A stretch of DNA of 64,000 bases, from IMG/VR virus record IMGVR_UViG_3300005043_000001, positions 1-64,000 of that record, one strand, 5' to 3'. Under the pieces are notes generated by a model. It was not told the origin of the DNA. It did no database searches and saw only the letters and a program-made list of their open reading frames with translations. Shown piece by piece: positions 15,884 through 26,027 of this stretch (its first letter is position 1; every line of letters starts with the position of its first letter). This DNA comes from a virus. The position numbers and the translations under genes were made by a program.

Positions 15884-16803
15884 TACAAACTACCCCATGT
15901 AGCGCCGTTCAATGTGGAGCCTACTGGATTCTTAGTAGGCAAATCGGGAAACCCTAAATAGTTAATACTGTTACCATACGAACCAGTAGGGTCTTGTTCT
16001 GCAAATAGTACATCAGCAGCAGGAAGGACAAAGTTGTCTGCACATATCGTCCGCTCCCCCTGACATCCAGGGGCAAGAGATACCACACTCCCTATCATTA
16101 GTACAGGAATAGGTACTAGCAATGACAGCTTGAGGTTAGCCGTATCTTGCCCTATCACAGTTGCAAACTCTTGGCCTAATCGCATTGTACCCCCAAGATG
16201 TGCGTCATCGTGTATCCCCTCAAAACCGCCAGGGAATACAGGCATCGCATCTAATACTACTGTAAGACCCTTATCCTCAATAGCAGTTATCACTGCTGTC
16301 TCTTCATACAAAGCCCTATCCAATCTACAGAACTGATCATAGATTGTGTGGTTGCAACGTGATTGATGTGTCATTCTTAAAATGAAACGATCTAGAAAGT
16401 TTGATATAGAGTTAGTAATGATTTGTGCATTAGTGTCATCGCGCCAAGTTACAGTCTTAACAACACCTGTATAGATCTCCCGCTTTTCGTCATCAGGGTC
16501 AAAGGCATGATACCTTGTAATAGTAAATGTAACACTGTCCAATGGTATACGCTCAAAAAAGAAAAGGGCTAAAGGGTTGTCCCTGTTAACTTCTATAGGC
16601 AGCTCTTCCCCCTCTTCAGTGTTGCTTGTATTAATGTCCCCCCTCTTCATAAAGGTGGGAAGGTACACATCACCATTATAGGATACCGGCTCTTGACCTG
16701 AGGTATAAGTATACTTGGTACCATTCCCTTGATACGTGAACAGGTATAGTTCTATAGGACTAAACAGCCCTGTACTACTTGTCTCTGCTGCTATGAATGT
16801 CAT
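15883..16803 (-). CDS. phage BR0599/DUF2163 family tail tip protein
   Basis: The 306-residue protein has the family signature: an N-terminal beta domain, a central RCNHTIYDQFCRLDR segment, a second cysteine pair in CQGERTIC, and NYLGFPDLPTKNP near the C-terminus. Related proteins in lambda-like tails and gene transfer agents (DUF2163) use four cysteines for an iron-sulphur cluster, and four are present here. It probably links the tail tube end to the tip protein encoded next. It overlaps both neighbours by one to four bases. Confidence 0.85.
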   Translation of the reverse strand: MTFIAAETSSTGLFSPIELYLFTYQGNGTKYTYTSGQEPVSYNGDVYLPTFMKRGDINTSNTEEGEELPIEVNRDNPLALFFFERIPLDSVTFTITRYHAFDPDDEKREIYTGVVKTVTWRDDTNAQIITNSISNFLDRFILRMTHQSRCNHTIYDQFCRLDRALYEETAVITAIEDKGLTVVLDAMPVFPGGFEGIHDDAHLGGTMRLGQEFATVIGQDTANLKLSLLVPIPVLMIGSVVSLAPGCQGERTICADNFVLPAADVLFAEQDPTGSYGNSINYLGFPDLPTKNPVGSTLNGATWGSL

Positions 16804-18467
16804 ATTATATTCACCAATGGTATGGATACTGTTGATTTATTTGGGGACTCATGCTTTATTTCTATGTCATCGTCATTGAACCGTACAAGGTGCATAAAAC
16901 ACACCATCTGTACATCATCAGCAACGACTAACGATCTAGTTAGTGCCGGTACAAATGATATGTCCTTTTGATTGAGGAGGGTTGCTATAGCATTATGTAC
17001 TGTACCGTCTGTAAACTGAAACTGAATACCGTATGTTCCGGCGTATTCCTCAATACCGTTTAGTCCATCCGCTGTTATTATTGTAGAGCCAATATCAACA
17101 GTCAGGGTGCCTATCACGATGTCGGGCCTGTGAGAAGGTAAATAGAACCCCCCAACTCTTCCCCTCATGTAGTAAGTGAACCTTTTAAACAAAGTTATCT
17201 GGCTAGTGTCCTTAGCAGTGTAGTTAAGAGTGTAGTAATCCCTAACCTTAGCAGCCAGTAAAACCATGTCCACGTTACCAGAATCATGATCGTTGAAAGC
17301 CCTCGTTGTCAGAGAGCCAGCTTTTACACCCGAGAACACTCTATTTAAGAAAGGCCAAACCAAATATCCATCTAGCGTTTCCCATCCTGCATCTGTGAAG
17401 GTTGTCATAAGTGGAGTGTCCCACTTATAATAAGTGGATGATTCAACCTCTAAAGAGATAGAAACTACGTCATTCGCTCCATAAGACACTTCCGGCTTTT
17501 CCCTGAGGAAGCCCGTTATCATAGGCATTACCCAAGCGCTATCTGTTATTTGTATAGTAGTAGGTGTAATAGTTGTAGTCGTTGCCTCAACTTGCGTTAT
17601 AGTGACAACTTCGTCAGCAGCTTTTCTGTTGTATACAAATAATGAGTCATTCACCTGTACATCCCAATCGTCACTACCGAAAGGTAATACCGTTGACGCT
17701 GGCCCAAGATTTGAAACAGGCAATGCTTCCCGCCACATTGGAAAAGAGAAGTGATCCTTTTCACTATTACGCAAAACTGCTAAGAACCTGCTTGCTTCTG
17801 GCCCATCCAACATCCAGTTAAACTTTGCCGTCAGTCTAGGGTGCTGGCGTACCACACCCCTAAACTCTGTAGTATATGTAGTAGCTATGCGTGACAAGTA
17901 GCCTAGCTTTTCTATCATAGGGAACTCGGGTACCGATGTCTGTGTGGAGGTACGAACACCCGTTACCATTAGTACAGTAGTAGCACCATTGGTAAACGTC
18001 CAAGTAATGCTAAACGCTATGTCATCATCCCCATCCCCCGGTATGGTAACTAGCTGGGCTGTTGATGAAAGACGGTCTATTGTTTCTCCGGGGTTAATTC
18101 CTACTAATACTATGGTAGGGTCAGAAATTACTATAGTAGCTACTGTAACCTCATTGCTGTGAAGAAACCTGTTGTATAGGATAAATCCATATGCAGTGTC
18201 ATTTAAAACGGAACCCACATTAAGTGCTTGAGGATCTGCTTCAACATAGTTGTATACTATTTCAGATAAGCCACCTGAGATAACGCCTGCCAATACATCA
18301 GGTGCTATAGCTATTACATTATGAACCCCCGTCGCAGTAGCACCTATAATACCATGAGACTTTCCATGCAAGGTGTCAGCCCTCCTACCATCTGTATACA
18401 TGGTAGGGGTATAAGTAAGCGCATGGAGTGACAGCGTGGTGGCTAAAGATCCAGTAAAGGTAGCCAT
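16800..18467 (-). CDS. distal tail protein
   Basis: The 555-residue protein lies between the tape-measure-proximal genes and the BR0599-type gene, where distal tail proteins are encoded. It is beta-rich, with a central segment (RGVVRQHPRLTAKFNWMLDG) resembling the ring-forming part of minor tail proteins near tail tips. I cannot name a family with confidence. Confidence 0.65.
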   Translation of the reverse strand: MATFTGSLATTLSLHALTYTPTMYTDGRRADTLHGKSHGIIGATATGVHNVIAIAPDVLAGVISGGLSEIVYNYVEADPQALNVGSVLNDTAYGFILYNRFLHSNEVTVATIVISDPTIVLVGINPGETIDRLSSTAQLVTIPGDGDDDIAFSITWTFTNGATTVLMVTGVRTSTQTSVPEFPMIEKLGYLSRIATTYTTEFRGVVRQHPRLTAKFNWMLDGPEASRFLAVLRNSEKDHFSFPMWREALPVSNLGPASTVLPFGSDDWDVQVNDSLFVYNRKAADEVVTITQVEATTTTITPTTIQITDSAWVMPMITGFLREKPEVSYGANDVVSISLEVESSTYYKWDTPLMTTFTDAGWETLDGYLVWPFLNRVFSGVKAGSLTTRAFNDHDSGNVDMVLLAAKVRDYYTLNYTAKDTSQITLFKRFTYYMRGRVGGFYLPSHRPDIVIGTLTVDIGSTIITADGLNGIEEYAGTYGIQFQFTDGTVHNAIATLLNQKDISFVPALTRSLVVADDVQMVCFMHLVRFNDDDIEIKHESPNKSTVSIPLVNII

Positions 18468-18470
18468 TAA

Positions 18471-19526
18471 TTAAACCTCTTTTAGGACGGCATAGCCATA
18501 ATGCCCTGAGTCAAATTGAGAATCCTCAGGATAGAATGCAGAGGTTGTGGTTACGTCATCCCTCTTAGCTATATCCGTAGAAGTGGATTTCTTTATAAAG
18601 GGAAATACCACATATGTATCACCCCCTATAATGATTTCTGCCTCTGCTGTAAGACTAAATAAGGATACCACATACGTTTTTTGCATATTACCAATATGTC
18701 TATATCCCTGCACAGACCCCTCTTCATACCATAGCCACTGTGGCTGTAATAAGAACACATTTCCTGTTGCTAAGTTTGGGTTATATTCCATCGCCCTGTT
18801 TATAAGAGGGTAGTCAAATGCTCCTATGTGGGTGATAGACTGTGTGTGACCCCCTTTGGCAAACCCTTGCCAGTTATCCGCGTCTCCTGGCTGTTCACAG
18901 TTAACAAAGAAATTAGCAGGGCTTTCCAATCCTGTAGTAAGGTCATGAGTAATTGTCTGTACATGGTGCCCTAGGCCATGTGCATTTGACGCAGTAGCAT
19001 TAATCCCGGCCTTTACCGTCTCACCACTAGTGGAAGCACCAAAGTAAAACCCACCTACCCATGTGCCGACTTTTTCTAGAAAGCCAAAGGTCAAGTGTTG
19101 GTAAACGCCGCCTATCCTAACAGAAACCCAAACTCTCTCTTCGCTAGTAAATATCTTGTAGTTTACTGTCTGATCCACAGCACCATGAAATAATGCACAT
19201 GCCCAAGGGTCATTAGCATTCCCTGTAGGCCCATCAGTTTGTCTAGCTGTCCATGAGGCACCCAGATTGTCATACCCCATTCCTCCTCTTATACCAAAAC
19301 CGCTACTAGCATTAAGGGCGTTAGTTTCTTCAGTTAGGAATAAGTTATTAATTGCTGATATAAAAGTGACAGTTTCTAACGTTGTCGCTTTCTGCATAGT
19401 TATTCTACTGCCTGTGCCTTCTACTACATCCTCTAATATAGACCACGTTGTCTCAGCCGCGATCTCATCAGTTATTACCGTTAGAGCTGCGCCAAAACTT
19501 GCGCTGTTCCCGCTTAAGAATCCCAT
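18471..19526 (-). CDS. minor tail/virion structural protein
   Basis: The 351-residue protein starts at the ATG overlapping the upstream stop (TAATG), with GGAGG seven bases before. An in-frame ATG eight codons earlier is less likely. Its centre (VWVSVRIGGVYQHLTFGFLEKVGTW followed by YFGAS) repeats a layout seen in the protein encoded at 19526: a flat VxVxIxxxxxxxxFG strand pair followed by a gly-rich YP/GG segment. The two may be diverged paralogues forming adjacent tail parts. Confidence 0.65.
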   Translation of the reverse strand: MGFLSGNSASFGAALTVITDEIAAETTWSILEDVVEGTGSRITMQKATTLETVTFISAINNLFLTEETNALNASSGFGIRGGMGYDNLGASWTARQTDGPTGNANDPWACALFHGAVDQTVNYKIFTSEERVWVSVRIGGVYQHLTFGFLEKVGTWVGGFYFGASTSGETVKAGINATASNAHGLGHHVQTITHDLTTGLESPANFFVNCEQPGDADNWQGFAKGGHTQSITHIGAFDYPLINRAMEYNPNLATGNVFLLQPQWLWYEEGSVQGYRHIGNMQKTYVVSLFSLTAEAEIIIGGDTYVVFPFIKKSTSTDIAKRDDVTTTSAFYPEDSQFDSGHYGYAVLKEV

Positions 19527-20449
19527 TATATAGCCTCCATTACATACCAAGAATCAACGCCGCTAGTGAGGGGGTGTCGAAATGCGTGATACGTTATACC
19601 CCCTGCGACTATAGTATCTCCATTTGATATAGGAGAAAATCCACCTATCCTGAAAAACCCATCTAGTGTTATAGTAATGCCTAGATCAAATTCAAGGACA
19701 AAGGAAGTTATGGGGTATACCGTCCACACTTCTCCTATGCCTGTTCTTTTATTACTAAAGAAGCTGGCGGGGTAAGGGTACGTTTGGTTTAACGCTGTCT
19801 CCCCCATGGTATAAGGGAGGTTATCCGTATGAGCAATTGCAGCACAGCTAGTTTCATTTATAAGAAAACATTTCAGTAGATTTGACCCACTGTTATATGC
19901 TATCCCCCCTAGTACCGAATTACTGGTAGCAACGGTAAAATTACCATTGTTTATGTACACGCCACCTATAAGGGCTGGGTACGCATACTCGTCTATTCCA
20001 ACATTCGTTAGAGGGGTGCCGAAGGAAAGGGGAAAGGCTATGTCATCTATATGTACTACAATATTAATCCGAGTACCTGTAGCGGACACATAGAGTTTCA
20101 TGTTAGAAGTACCCAGTGGTATGCATGGCCATATGTCACCACCCCCTCTATGCTCCTGGTCATCATAATCCTTTCCAGAGTCATAAGAGAATAATATACT
20201 AGCCATCAAACCGTACTGGGCTCCTATTGGATTACTCTCCGTCTGAACGGCTATGTAGATCTTATGGTCAGCGTCAAGACCTACCGACTCTAGTATAACC
20301 CTCCTTTCAGTGTTGCCTGTTACAGGAGGGATGTAATCCTCTCTTGGGTACACTTCTGTCCACCCTTCTGCTACTGCCATATCGATCACTTTATTAAATA
20401 CTTCTTTATGATCTGAGTAAGGCGCTCCACTACCATTAAAAAATGTCAT
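19526..20449 (-). CDS. minor tail/virion structural protein
   Basis: The 307-residue protein is encoded directly after the tape measure gene. It contains the pattern RINIVVHIDDIAFPLSFGTPL with YAYPALIGGVYIN, found in several phage virion proteins and echoed in the next gene. It is likely to be part of the distal tail. No catalytic motif is visible. Confidence 0.65.
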   Translation of the reverse strand: MTFFNGSGAPYSDHKEVFNKVIDMAVAEGWTEVYPREDYIPPVTGNTERRVILESVGLDADHKIYIAVQTESNPIGAQYGLMASILFSYDSGKDYDDQEHRGGGDIWPCIPLGTSNMKLYVSATGTRINIVVHIDDIAFPLSFGTPLTNVGIDEYAYPALIGGVYINNGNFTVATSNSVLGGIAYNSGSNLLKCFLINETSCAAIAHTDNLPYTMGETALNQTYPYPASFFSNKRTGIGEVWTVYPITSFVLEFDLGITITLDGFFRIGGFSPISNGDTIVAGGITYHAFRHPLTSGVDSWYVMEAI

Positions 20450-20453
20450 CTAT

Positions 20454-23297
20454 TTATACTCCTAGCGCTGCTTTAAATGCGGCTTTGTCTGTACGAATTG
20501 TGTTTATCATAACTCTTTTACCAGCCGCTGTACCTAACGCCGCTATCATTGAGTCAACATCCACGACGTTGATAACGGCAACATCCCCACCTCCGGCCTG
20601 TTGTTGTACTTCCCCACCGATAGTACCTGTTTTTGCAGAACTATCCTCAGAAGTACTAACACTGCCTCCACCAGCCAAACGAAGAGTCTCCCCTCTGTTC
20701 ATCCGTTGTAGCATGGCCTCATTCTCTTTAGCAGCCTTCGCATTTACTACGAATTCGCCATTACTAAGCATAGCAGGAATATCATCTGACCTCGACCCTC
20801 CCGGCCCACGTACACGCCCACCATCTGCGAACACGTTACTGGAAGCAAAAGCCATTAACGCTATCACCGCAGCAAGGCCCGCAGCAGCAGAGGCACCAAA
20901 TGTAGCTCCCGCTTGTGCAGTTGCCGCAGGTAGAGCAGTTGTCAAAGTGGCAGTGTTGTTTGCCGCTACTACTGCTGTAGTAGAGGTGGAGACAGCCGCA
21001 GCCGTAGCACCTTGTGCAACAGTGATTGCCTGCATCCCCGTACCAAACAATTGTGCTTGTACAAAGTTTGCAGCTTGCTCGATACCAATCTGAATAACAG
21101 CGCTCAATAACTCTTGAGTAATAGTTGAAGCTGCATTTCGCATTGTATCACTAAAGTTTTCACCATTGACAATTGCTTGGGTTAACGCATCCCCAATGCT
21201 TTCCTTAAAGGCAAGACCCGCAGCACCAAAGGCACCTGTTAAGGCTGCTTGCATCGATTCAGTTTTACCAATTACTTCTTGCAGTCCTACTACAATAGCA
21301 TCAGTAAAGGAGCCCTCCCCTTTTGACACCGCTAATTCAGCTTGTGCTACTTGTAGCGCGTGCATTCCAGTAGTCATTTCATTAACTGAAATGAGCCCTT
21401 CCGCACGCAAAGCAATCAACGCTTTCTCTTGAGTGATTAGCTCCTCTTGAGGTTCACGCAGATCTCTTAGTATAGTATTATACTCGCCCATTGTCTGGTT
21501 AGCTCTTAACTGCACTTCAACCGCAGCTAATTGAGATTCAGACAAACGGAATTTAGTTTTTTGGTTTATCCTTTCAAGCTCAATTGCAATCTCTCTTTCT
21601 TTACTAGTCCTACCAAGCACCTCCGCTTCTTTAGTCAGGTTGGCCAAATAGGTATCAAACGCTTTACTTGATATACCATCACGTGCTTCTTTGTCCCTCT
21701 TAAGTTTTGCGATTTCCTCGGCCTGCTTTTGCTCAGCTTCTAACTCAGACTTACGGCGAGCTTCTGAGACCTTTAACGTTTCTGCTGTGATCTTATCAAC
21801 CGCAGTCCCTATATAGTCAAAAGTAATACTATCGACAAAGGTTTTCTGAATTGCTGTACCAAGACCCGCAGCAGCACCTGTGAACTTATTCTCTATCCTT
21901 CCAAGATCCGCTTTGCTAAACAGATCTAATCCTGCTAAATCTCGAACGAAGTTGATACCGTCAATTGAAAAGTTGATTAGCTTCTCAATATCACTAATGG
22001 AACTGTTCACCATTAGAACAAATATATCACCCAGTGCAGAAGGAAGACCTGCGAGGGTTAATGGAATAGCCTTGCCTAATGCTACAAAGATACCAATGAC
22101 TCCATTCGCTCCTATTCTTGCTGCATTGATCAATGCGTCAGGGGTTGTACCAATGATCTGTATAAGAGCTTCCATAGTGCCCTTGACAGTGTTTACTACA
22201 GTATCAAAAGCTTCTCCTACGAACTGCCCCACAAATGCGAATTCAGTTTGTATTACGTTAACAGTAGCTGTAGCAGCATCACCCAAGGTTATGAGTCCAT
22301 CTCCACTAATGGATATTTCGTCTCTGAAAGCAATCAGGTAACCAATAGCCGCAGCGATACCAACCCCTAGTACTACAAAAGGATTCGTTGCTAATACAAA
22401 AGTCAGTCTCTGTACGCCCTTAATGGCAGCGCCTACGCCTTGCTTAGCAAATATAATGCTAAGAGTTATGCCCGCAGCTTGTGCGCCATTGGTTAACTGG
22501 TCAAGGTTATCTGATAAGAATATTATAGTTTTAGCAAGTGTCTCTGTAATACCATGTGCTGTACTAAACCCACCTACTGCCTGTAGAACATTGTTTCGTA
22601 ATACATCAAATGCTTGGCTAATTGTAGGAATGGACTTTAAGAAATCTTCATCAAGACTTTTGCCCGCTTCTCTAAATGCTACAATTATCTGCTTAGAGGT
22701 GATTAACCCCATCGCGGCGTATTCCCTTAACTCACCACGTCCAACCTCGAAGCTTTCCGCTATTACATCCGCAACTTTTGGCAATTGCTCTAAAACTGAT
22801 CTAAGCTCATCGCCCCTCAAAGTTCCGCTCGCCATACCCTGTGAGAACTGTATAAGAGCATTTCCGGCTTCTGTTGCTGTTGCACCTGATAACGCTACCG
22901 CTTTGTTTAACGATTCAGTAAAGCGAAGAGTCTCAGCTTGTGATAAGCCAAGGTTCTTAGTAGCCGCAGCAGTACGCGCATAAACAGTAGCGGTTGTTTC
23001 AAAGCTTTGACGGGTTAAATTCGATATGCGGAATAGCTCGCCGGTTACAGCGGTCAGCTCTTCCTGATTATCGGTAACAGTTCGAATTCTGTTTTGTAGT
23101 GTAGTATATGAATCTGCAAGGTCAGAGAGTTTCTTGATACCAACACCAGCACCCGCAAAGAAAAAGACGGTATTCATAGCCCGTCTTAAGCGGTTCGCTG
23201 TCATCTCAAGAGAGTTTAACCTTCTCTCAACTACCCGAGTGCCGGTAACAGCAGCACTCGGGTCTATTGTGATTCTAATTCTAAATTCGTTTGACAT
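20454..23297 (-). CDS. tape measure protein
   Basis: The 947-residue protein sets tail length and guides DNA exit. The N-terminal 250 residues show the tape measure domain (RRLNSLEMTANRLRRA, LTRQSFETTATVYARTA, GDELRSVLEQLPKVA). A central hydrophobic region (about 300-345) and long coiled coils follow, and the end carries the FADGGRVRGPGG and SNGEFVVNAKAA motif typical of family members. The frameshifted chaperone gene lies directly upstream, as in most siphoviruses. Confidence 0.92.
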   Translation of the reverse strand: MSNEFRIRITIDPSAAVTGTRVVERRLNSLEMTANRLRRAMNTVFFFAGAGVGIKKLSDLADSYTTLQNRIRTVTDNQEELTAVTGELFRISNLTRQSFETTATVYARTAAATKNLGLSQAETLRFTESLNKAVALSGATATEAGNALIQFSQGMASGTLRGDELRSVLEQLPKVADVIAESFEVGRGELREYAAMGLITSKQIIVAFREAGKSLDEDFLKSIPTISQAFDVLRNNVLQAVGGFSTAHGITETLAKTIIFLSDNLDQLTNGAQAAGITLSIIFAKQGVGAAIKGVQRLTFVLATNPFVVLGVGIAAAIGYLIAFRDEISISGDGLITLGDAATATVNVIQTEFAFVGQFVGEAFDTVVNTVKGTMEALIQIIGTTPDALINAARIGANGVIGIFVALGKAIPLTLAGLPSALGDIFVLMVNSSISDIEKLINFSIDGINFVRDLAGLDLFSKADLGRIENKFTGAAAGLGTAIQKTFVDSITFDYIGTAVDKITAETLKVSEARRKSELEAEQKQAEEIAKLKRDKEARDGISSKAFDTYLANLTKEAEVLGRTSKEREIAIELERINQKTKFRLSESQLAAVEVQLRANQTMGEYNTILRDLREPQEELITQEKALIALRAEGLISVNEMTTGMHALQVAQAELAVSKGEGSFTDAIVVGLQEVIGKTESMQAALTGAFGAAGLAFKESIGDALTQAIVNGENFSDTMRNAASTITQELLSAVIQIGIEQAANFVQAQLFGTGMQAITVAQGATAAAVSTSTTAVVAANNTATLTTALPAATAQAGATFGASAAAGLAAVIALMAFASSNVFADGGRVRGPGGSRSDDIPAMLSNGEFVVNAKAAKENEAMLQRMNRGETLRLAGGGSVSTSEDSSAKTGTIGGEVQQQAGGGDVAVINVVDVDSMIAALGTAAGKRVMINTIRTDKAAFKAALGV

Positions 23298-23305
23298 AAC
23301 CCACC

Positions 23306-24084
23306 TTATTTGTCTTTCTTAAAAGCCTCCTGGTAGGTGGAGTCGAGCGCAAACATGGCCTCTGTGAATATCTCTACAAACTCAGGATCTAGTTTTTTAT
23401 ATTGGGTAGCATAATACTGTATTTTGTCCCACGGTATCGCTCCACCCTCGTATCTCCTGCAAGTCATTAAGTCAAAGTAGCTACTTAAATAAAATGATTC
23501 TACTACAGTCTGGTAAGGCTGCTCTAAATACCAATCCGGTAGATCCCTCCCTTTGGCAATCGCCGCTTCTACCTGAAAGCCATCCTTGGCAAATTTGATT
23601 TTATACTCAAGCAGCTCTTTTAGTTTTTTAGGTACTCCTCTTTGTCTTCTTCGGAAATCACTTCTTCAGGCAAGGCAACAAACGTTTTTGGTTCCGCTGC
23701 AATACCCCGAATTTTATCAAATACCCAATTGGGTAGCTCACTTAAGAACTCCTCACAGTCCTCAATAGAGAATGGAACCTCCCCCATTACACCTTCTTTG
23801 TTTTCCCCTGGCATGTGTTCCCAACCAACAATAACGTACCCTGGATAGATAGCTTTATCATCCCCTCGCATTACATCAAGACCATAGTTACCAGCAGCGT
23901 GGAGAGTGCGATTTCGTTTCGCATTTGTCTTCGCTTGCTTTTTTAAGGTTCTGAAGTAAGGCACATTGGTTTCTTGTGCAGGGGCTAAGATAAGCGCTGT
24001 CTTAGCGCCTATCTCAGGAAGTGCCATTGTGAAACGTGAATTTGTATCGACTACTAATGATTTTAAATTTCCGAACTTAGACAT
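23306..24084 (-). CDS. tail assembly chaperone fusion made by -1 frameshift (GT type)
   Basis: The frame of the chaperone at 23620 can shift by -1 on the heptamer AAAAAAC (23629 to 23623) and continue for about 107 codons to TAA at 23308-23306, nine bases before the tape measure start. The extension starts LKKLKELLEYKIKF and ends YQEAFKKDK. It has no start of its own and an open, protein-like sequence. The fused product would be 259 residues. This is the known lambda G/GT strategy: the long form recruits tape measure to tail tube subunits. Confidence 0.85.
23620..24084 (-). CDS. tail assembly chaperone, short form (G type)
   Basis: The 154-residue protein starts with AAAGG upstream and stops at TAA immediately after the slippery heptamer. 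The end (EDKEEYLKN) is acidic. Its position between the tail tube and tape measure genes and the frameshift site identify it as the short chaperone, although the sequence has no strong family signature. Confidence 0.85.
   Translation of the reverse strand: MSKFGNLKSLVVDTNSRFTMALPEIGAKTALILAPAQETNVPYFRTLKKQAKTNAKRNRTLHAAGNYGLDVMRGDDKAIYPGYVIVGWEHMPGENKEGVMGEVPFSIEDCEEFLSELPNWVFDKIRGIAAEPKTFVALPEEVISEEDKEEYLKN
23623..23629 (-). promoter_or_regulatory. programmed -1 frameshift slippery site
   Basis: Read on the minus strand the heptamer is A-AAA-AAC in the X-XXY-YYZ register relative to the chaperone frame (codons CTA AAA AAC TAA). Both tRNAs can re-pair after slipping back one base. The stop codon of the short form follows at once, which usually favours the shift. 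Confidence 0.85.
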
Positions 24085-24093
24085 AGTGTTACC

Positions 24094-24113
24094 TTTAATT
24101 TAATTTAATTTAA
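24094..24113. repeat. TTTAA tandem repeat, four units
   Basis: Four perfect 5-base units lie in the short gap between the tail tube and chaperone genes, immediately upstream of the chaperone's ribosome site on the minus strand. The region is AT-only and would be unstructured, possibly aiding ribosome access. Confidence 0.8.
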
Positions 24114-24125
24114 TGTACTTACTAT

Positions 24126-25610
24126 TTATAGAAATGGGTTTGCTGGGTCGATAGGTAGAGCATGGTTGAAGATTGTAATGCCTATAGATGTATTAAAGGC
24201 ATCATCAGCGTAAGCCTCACCTGTAGTACTAATAAGCACAGTTTCATTTACTGGGAATGATCGAGCCCCACCACCAAGAGTCAATGAAGGAATATCGAAA
24301 GCGATCGTACCATCATCATTTGTTAGACGGAAATCTAACGAAACAGTAGCGTTACTTCGAATTCGCTCAGCTACTACAGAGTTTGAGAAGATCATTTCGG
24401 CTTCGAAACCAATCTCCAAGTTACCCGCGTTGATGTACTTAGCACCTGTTACACCCAAAACGTTCTCAGGAGTTACGTTGTTGTTGATTGTAATGCTTAA
24501 CGATTTAAAGTCAGAAGTAAGACCTGTATCATCAACATCAGCAACACGAATACGGGCGATGTCCGCAGAAGTGTTGAATGCAGTAGTGTACTGAGGATCA
24601 GTAGGAGTTGCTGCATTAGTTGCACGACCTGCAACATTCACAGGGGGTGCAGTATCTGTACCGATGAAACCAGGAGCAAGCGTCGCTTTATCTGTCAAAG
24701 GTGTTTCGAATGTAAGCTCATTACACAAGTTGCCTCGTGCATACTCATACATAGGAAGGTCACCCGCATCAAGAGTAGCGTATTCTAATTCGAACTGATA
24801 AGAGCGCTCAATATAATTTGGATTATCCGTAGGGACGTTACGAACGAACTTACCAAAGTACATGTCTATCAATTGCGAAGCGTCAGCTTCTGTAGTAAAC
24901 GTAGTGAGAGCTTTATCAAACGTTAGAACATTTGCGGCTACACTAGATACTCGAATCAACCCGCTGTTATCTGCTGCTGCAAATTGGTTGGCTGCAAGGA
25001 ACCCACCAACATGAACACTCTGACCGGCAACTAATCCCAATAGTGTAAGGTCTTGGGAAGTAGTAGTAAGGTTGTTAGCATCCAATACATCAAGATCACC
25101 TACTGCGAATCGATGTCCTACAACTTCTACTAAAAAGTTTTCAGTAACATCTGTTAACGCCGCAATAGTAATACTGGTATCAACAGTAACCGCAGTAACA
25201 ACATGCAAACCATTGTCTGCTGTAGCGGTAAGACCTGTAACACGTACCAAAGTGTTGACTATAATATTACTAGTCTCTGCCATGGTAACAACGCCGGTCG
25301 CAACGTCGGTTGCAGTAAGAATATCCCCGCCGCTAAATGCAGAGAAGCAAAACCCTTCAATAAAGTCCTGTAGTGAACTCATTGTCAAATCTGCATTGAT
25401 CTCTACTGAGGATTCAATGTTAGTGATGGTTCCCTTTCGTCGCTGTCGATTTTTTGAAATCGGATTACGTGCAACTGTTGAGATATTCGCCCCAAAGGAT
25501 GAAATATCGTTAGGCTCCAATGTAAACCAAGAAGGTGACGCGAACAGATTGCCCAGCGTTTCCTCAATGGAGTATTGTAGGTTGGTGTTATTCGTTAAAC
25601 TTCTTGGCAT
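24126..25610 (-). CDS. major tail tube protein
   Basis: The 494-residue protein is encoded just before the tail chaperones. The start (SLTNNTNLQYSIEETLGNLF) and the RNPISKNRQRRKGTITNIES segment match phage tail tube proteins. About residues 120-240 form an inserted Val/Thr-rich domain, probably an Ig-like decoration on the tube surface, which explains a length above the usual 200-300. The C-terminal half returns to tube-like beta structure. Confidence 0.82.
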   Translation of the reverse strand: MPRSLTNNTNLQYSIEETLGNLFASPSWFTLEPNDISSFGANISTVARNPISKNRQRRKGTITNIESSVEINADLTMSSLQDFIEGFCFSAFSGGDILTATDVATGVVTMAETSNIIVNTLVRVTGLTATADNGLHVVTAVTVDTSITIAALTDVTENFLVEVVGHRFAVGDLDVLDANNLTTTSQDLTLLGLVAGQSVHVGGFLAANQFAAADNSGLIRVSSVAANVLTFDKALTTFTTEADASQLIDMYFGKFVRNVPTDNPNYIERSYQFELEYATLDAGDLPMYEYARGNLCNELTFETPLTDKATLAPGFIGTDTAPPVNVAGRATNAATPTDPQYTTAFNTSADIARIRVADVDDTGLTSDFKSLSITINNNVTPENVLGVTGAKYINAGNLEIGFEAEMIFSNSVVAERIRSNATVSLDFRLTNDDGTIAFDIPSLTLGGGARSFPVNETVLISTTGEAYADDAFNTSIGITIFNHALPIDPANPFL

Positions 25611-25622
25611 TGCTTTTACCCC

Positions 25623-26027
25623 TTATTTGATTTCATAATATTGGAACTGGACTGTCACTGAGACCCTTCGCCAATTGTTTTTAGTGCCTTCTGGCATTAT
25701 ATCACCATCATTGAACACCACACCACCAATCGTCTCGCCCTCAAAAAGGTCTCGTATACGTTCTGCGTATACATCTTCGTTATATTCCCCTGTGCGGGGC
25801 TGTCCATAGACCTCTACAACTAGTAACTGTCTGCGGATATAACGTCTCTTACCCTTACTGTTTAGCGACTCCTGGCCCCCCGGTAAACCCTTTATAGTTA
25901 AGCGTACCCAGTTGCCCGATTCAGGCTCTGTAAAGTCATCGTCTTCAAGGTCATATGGTGTTTCATCACCCCAGTCATCAACAAATGTATTATAGACGAC
26001 TTGACGCGCTTCGTTAAGTGTGGTCAT
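25623..26027 (-). CDS. tail terminator protein
   Basis: The 134-residue protein has the size and strand-helix pattern of gpU-type tail terminators (LNEARQVVYNTFVDDW, then RRQLLVVEVYGQPRTGEY, and a C-terminal VSVTVQFQYYEI strand). It lies between a tail completion candidate and the tail tube gene, the usual place. It would cap the tail tube and join it to the head. Confidence 0.75.
   Translation of the reverse strand: MTTLNEARQVVYNTFVDDWGDETPYDLEDDDFTEPESGNWVRLTIKGLPGGQESLNSKGKRRYIRRQLLVVEVYGQPRTGEYNEDVYAERIRDLFEGETIGGVVFNDGDIMPEGTKNNWRRVSVTVQFQYYEIK

Noticed and set aside
20443-22983. Several plus-strand frames opposite the tape measure gene
   Set aside because: They are shadows of a well-supported 947-codon gene and lack ribosome sites.
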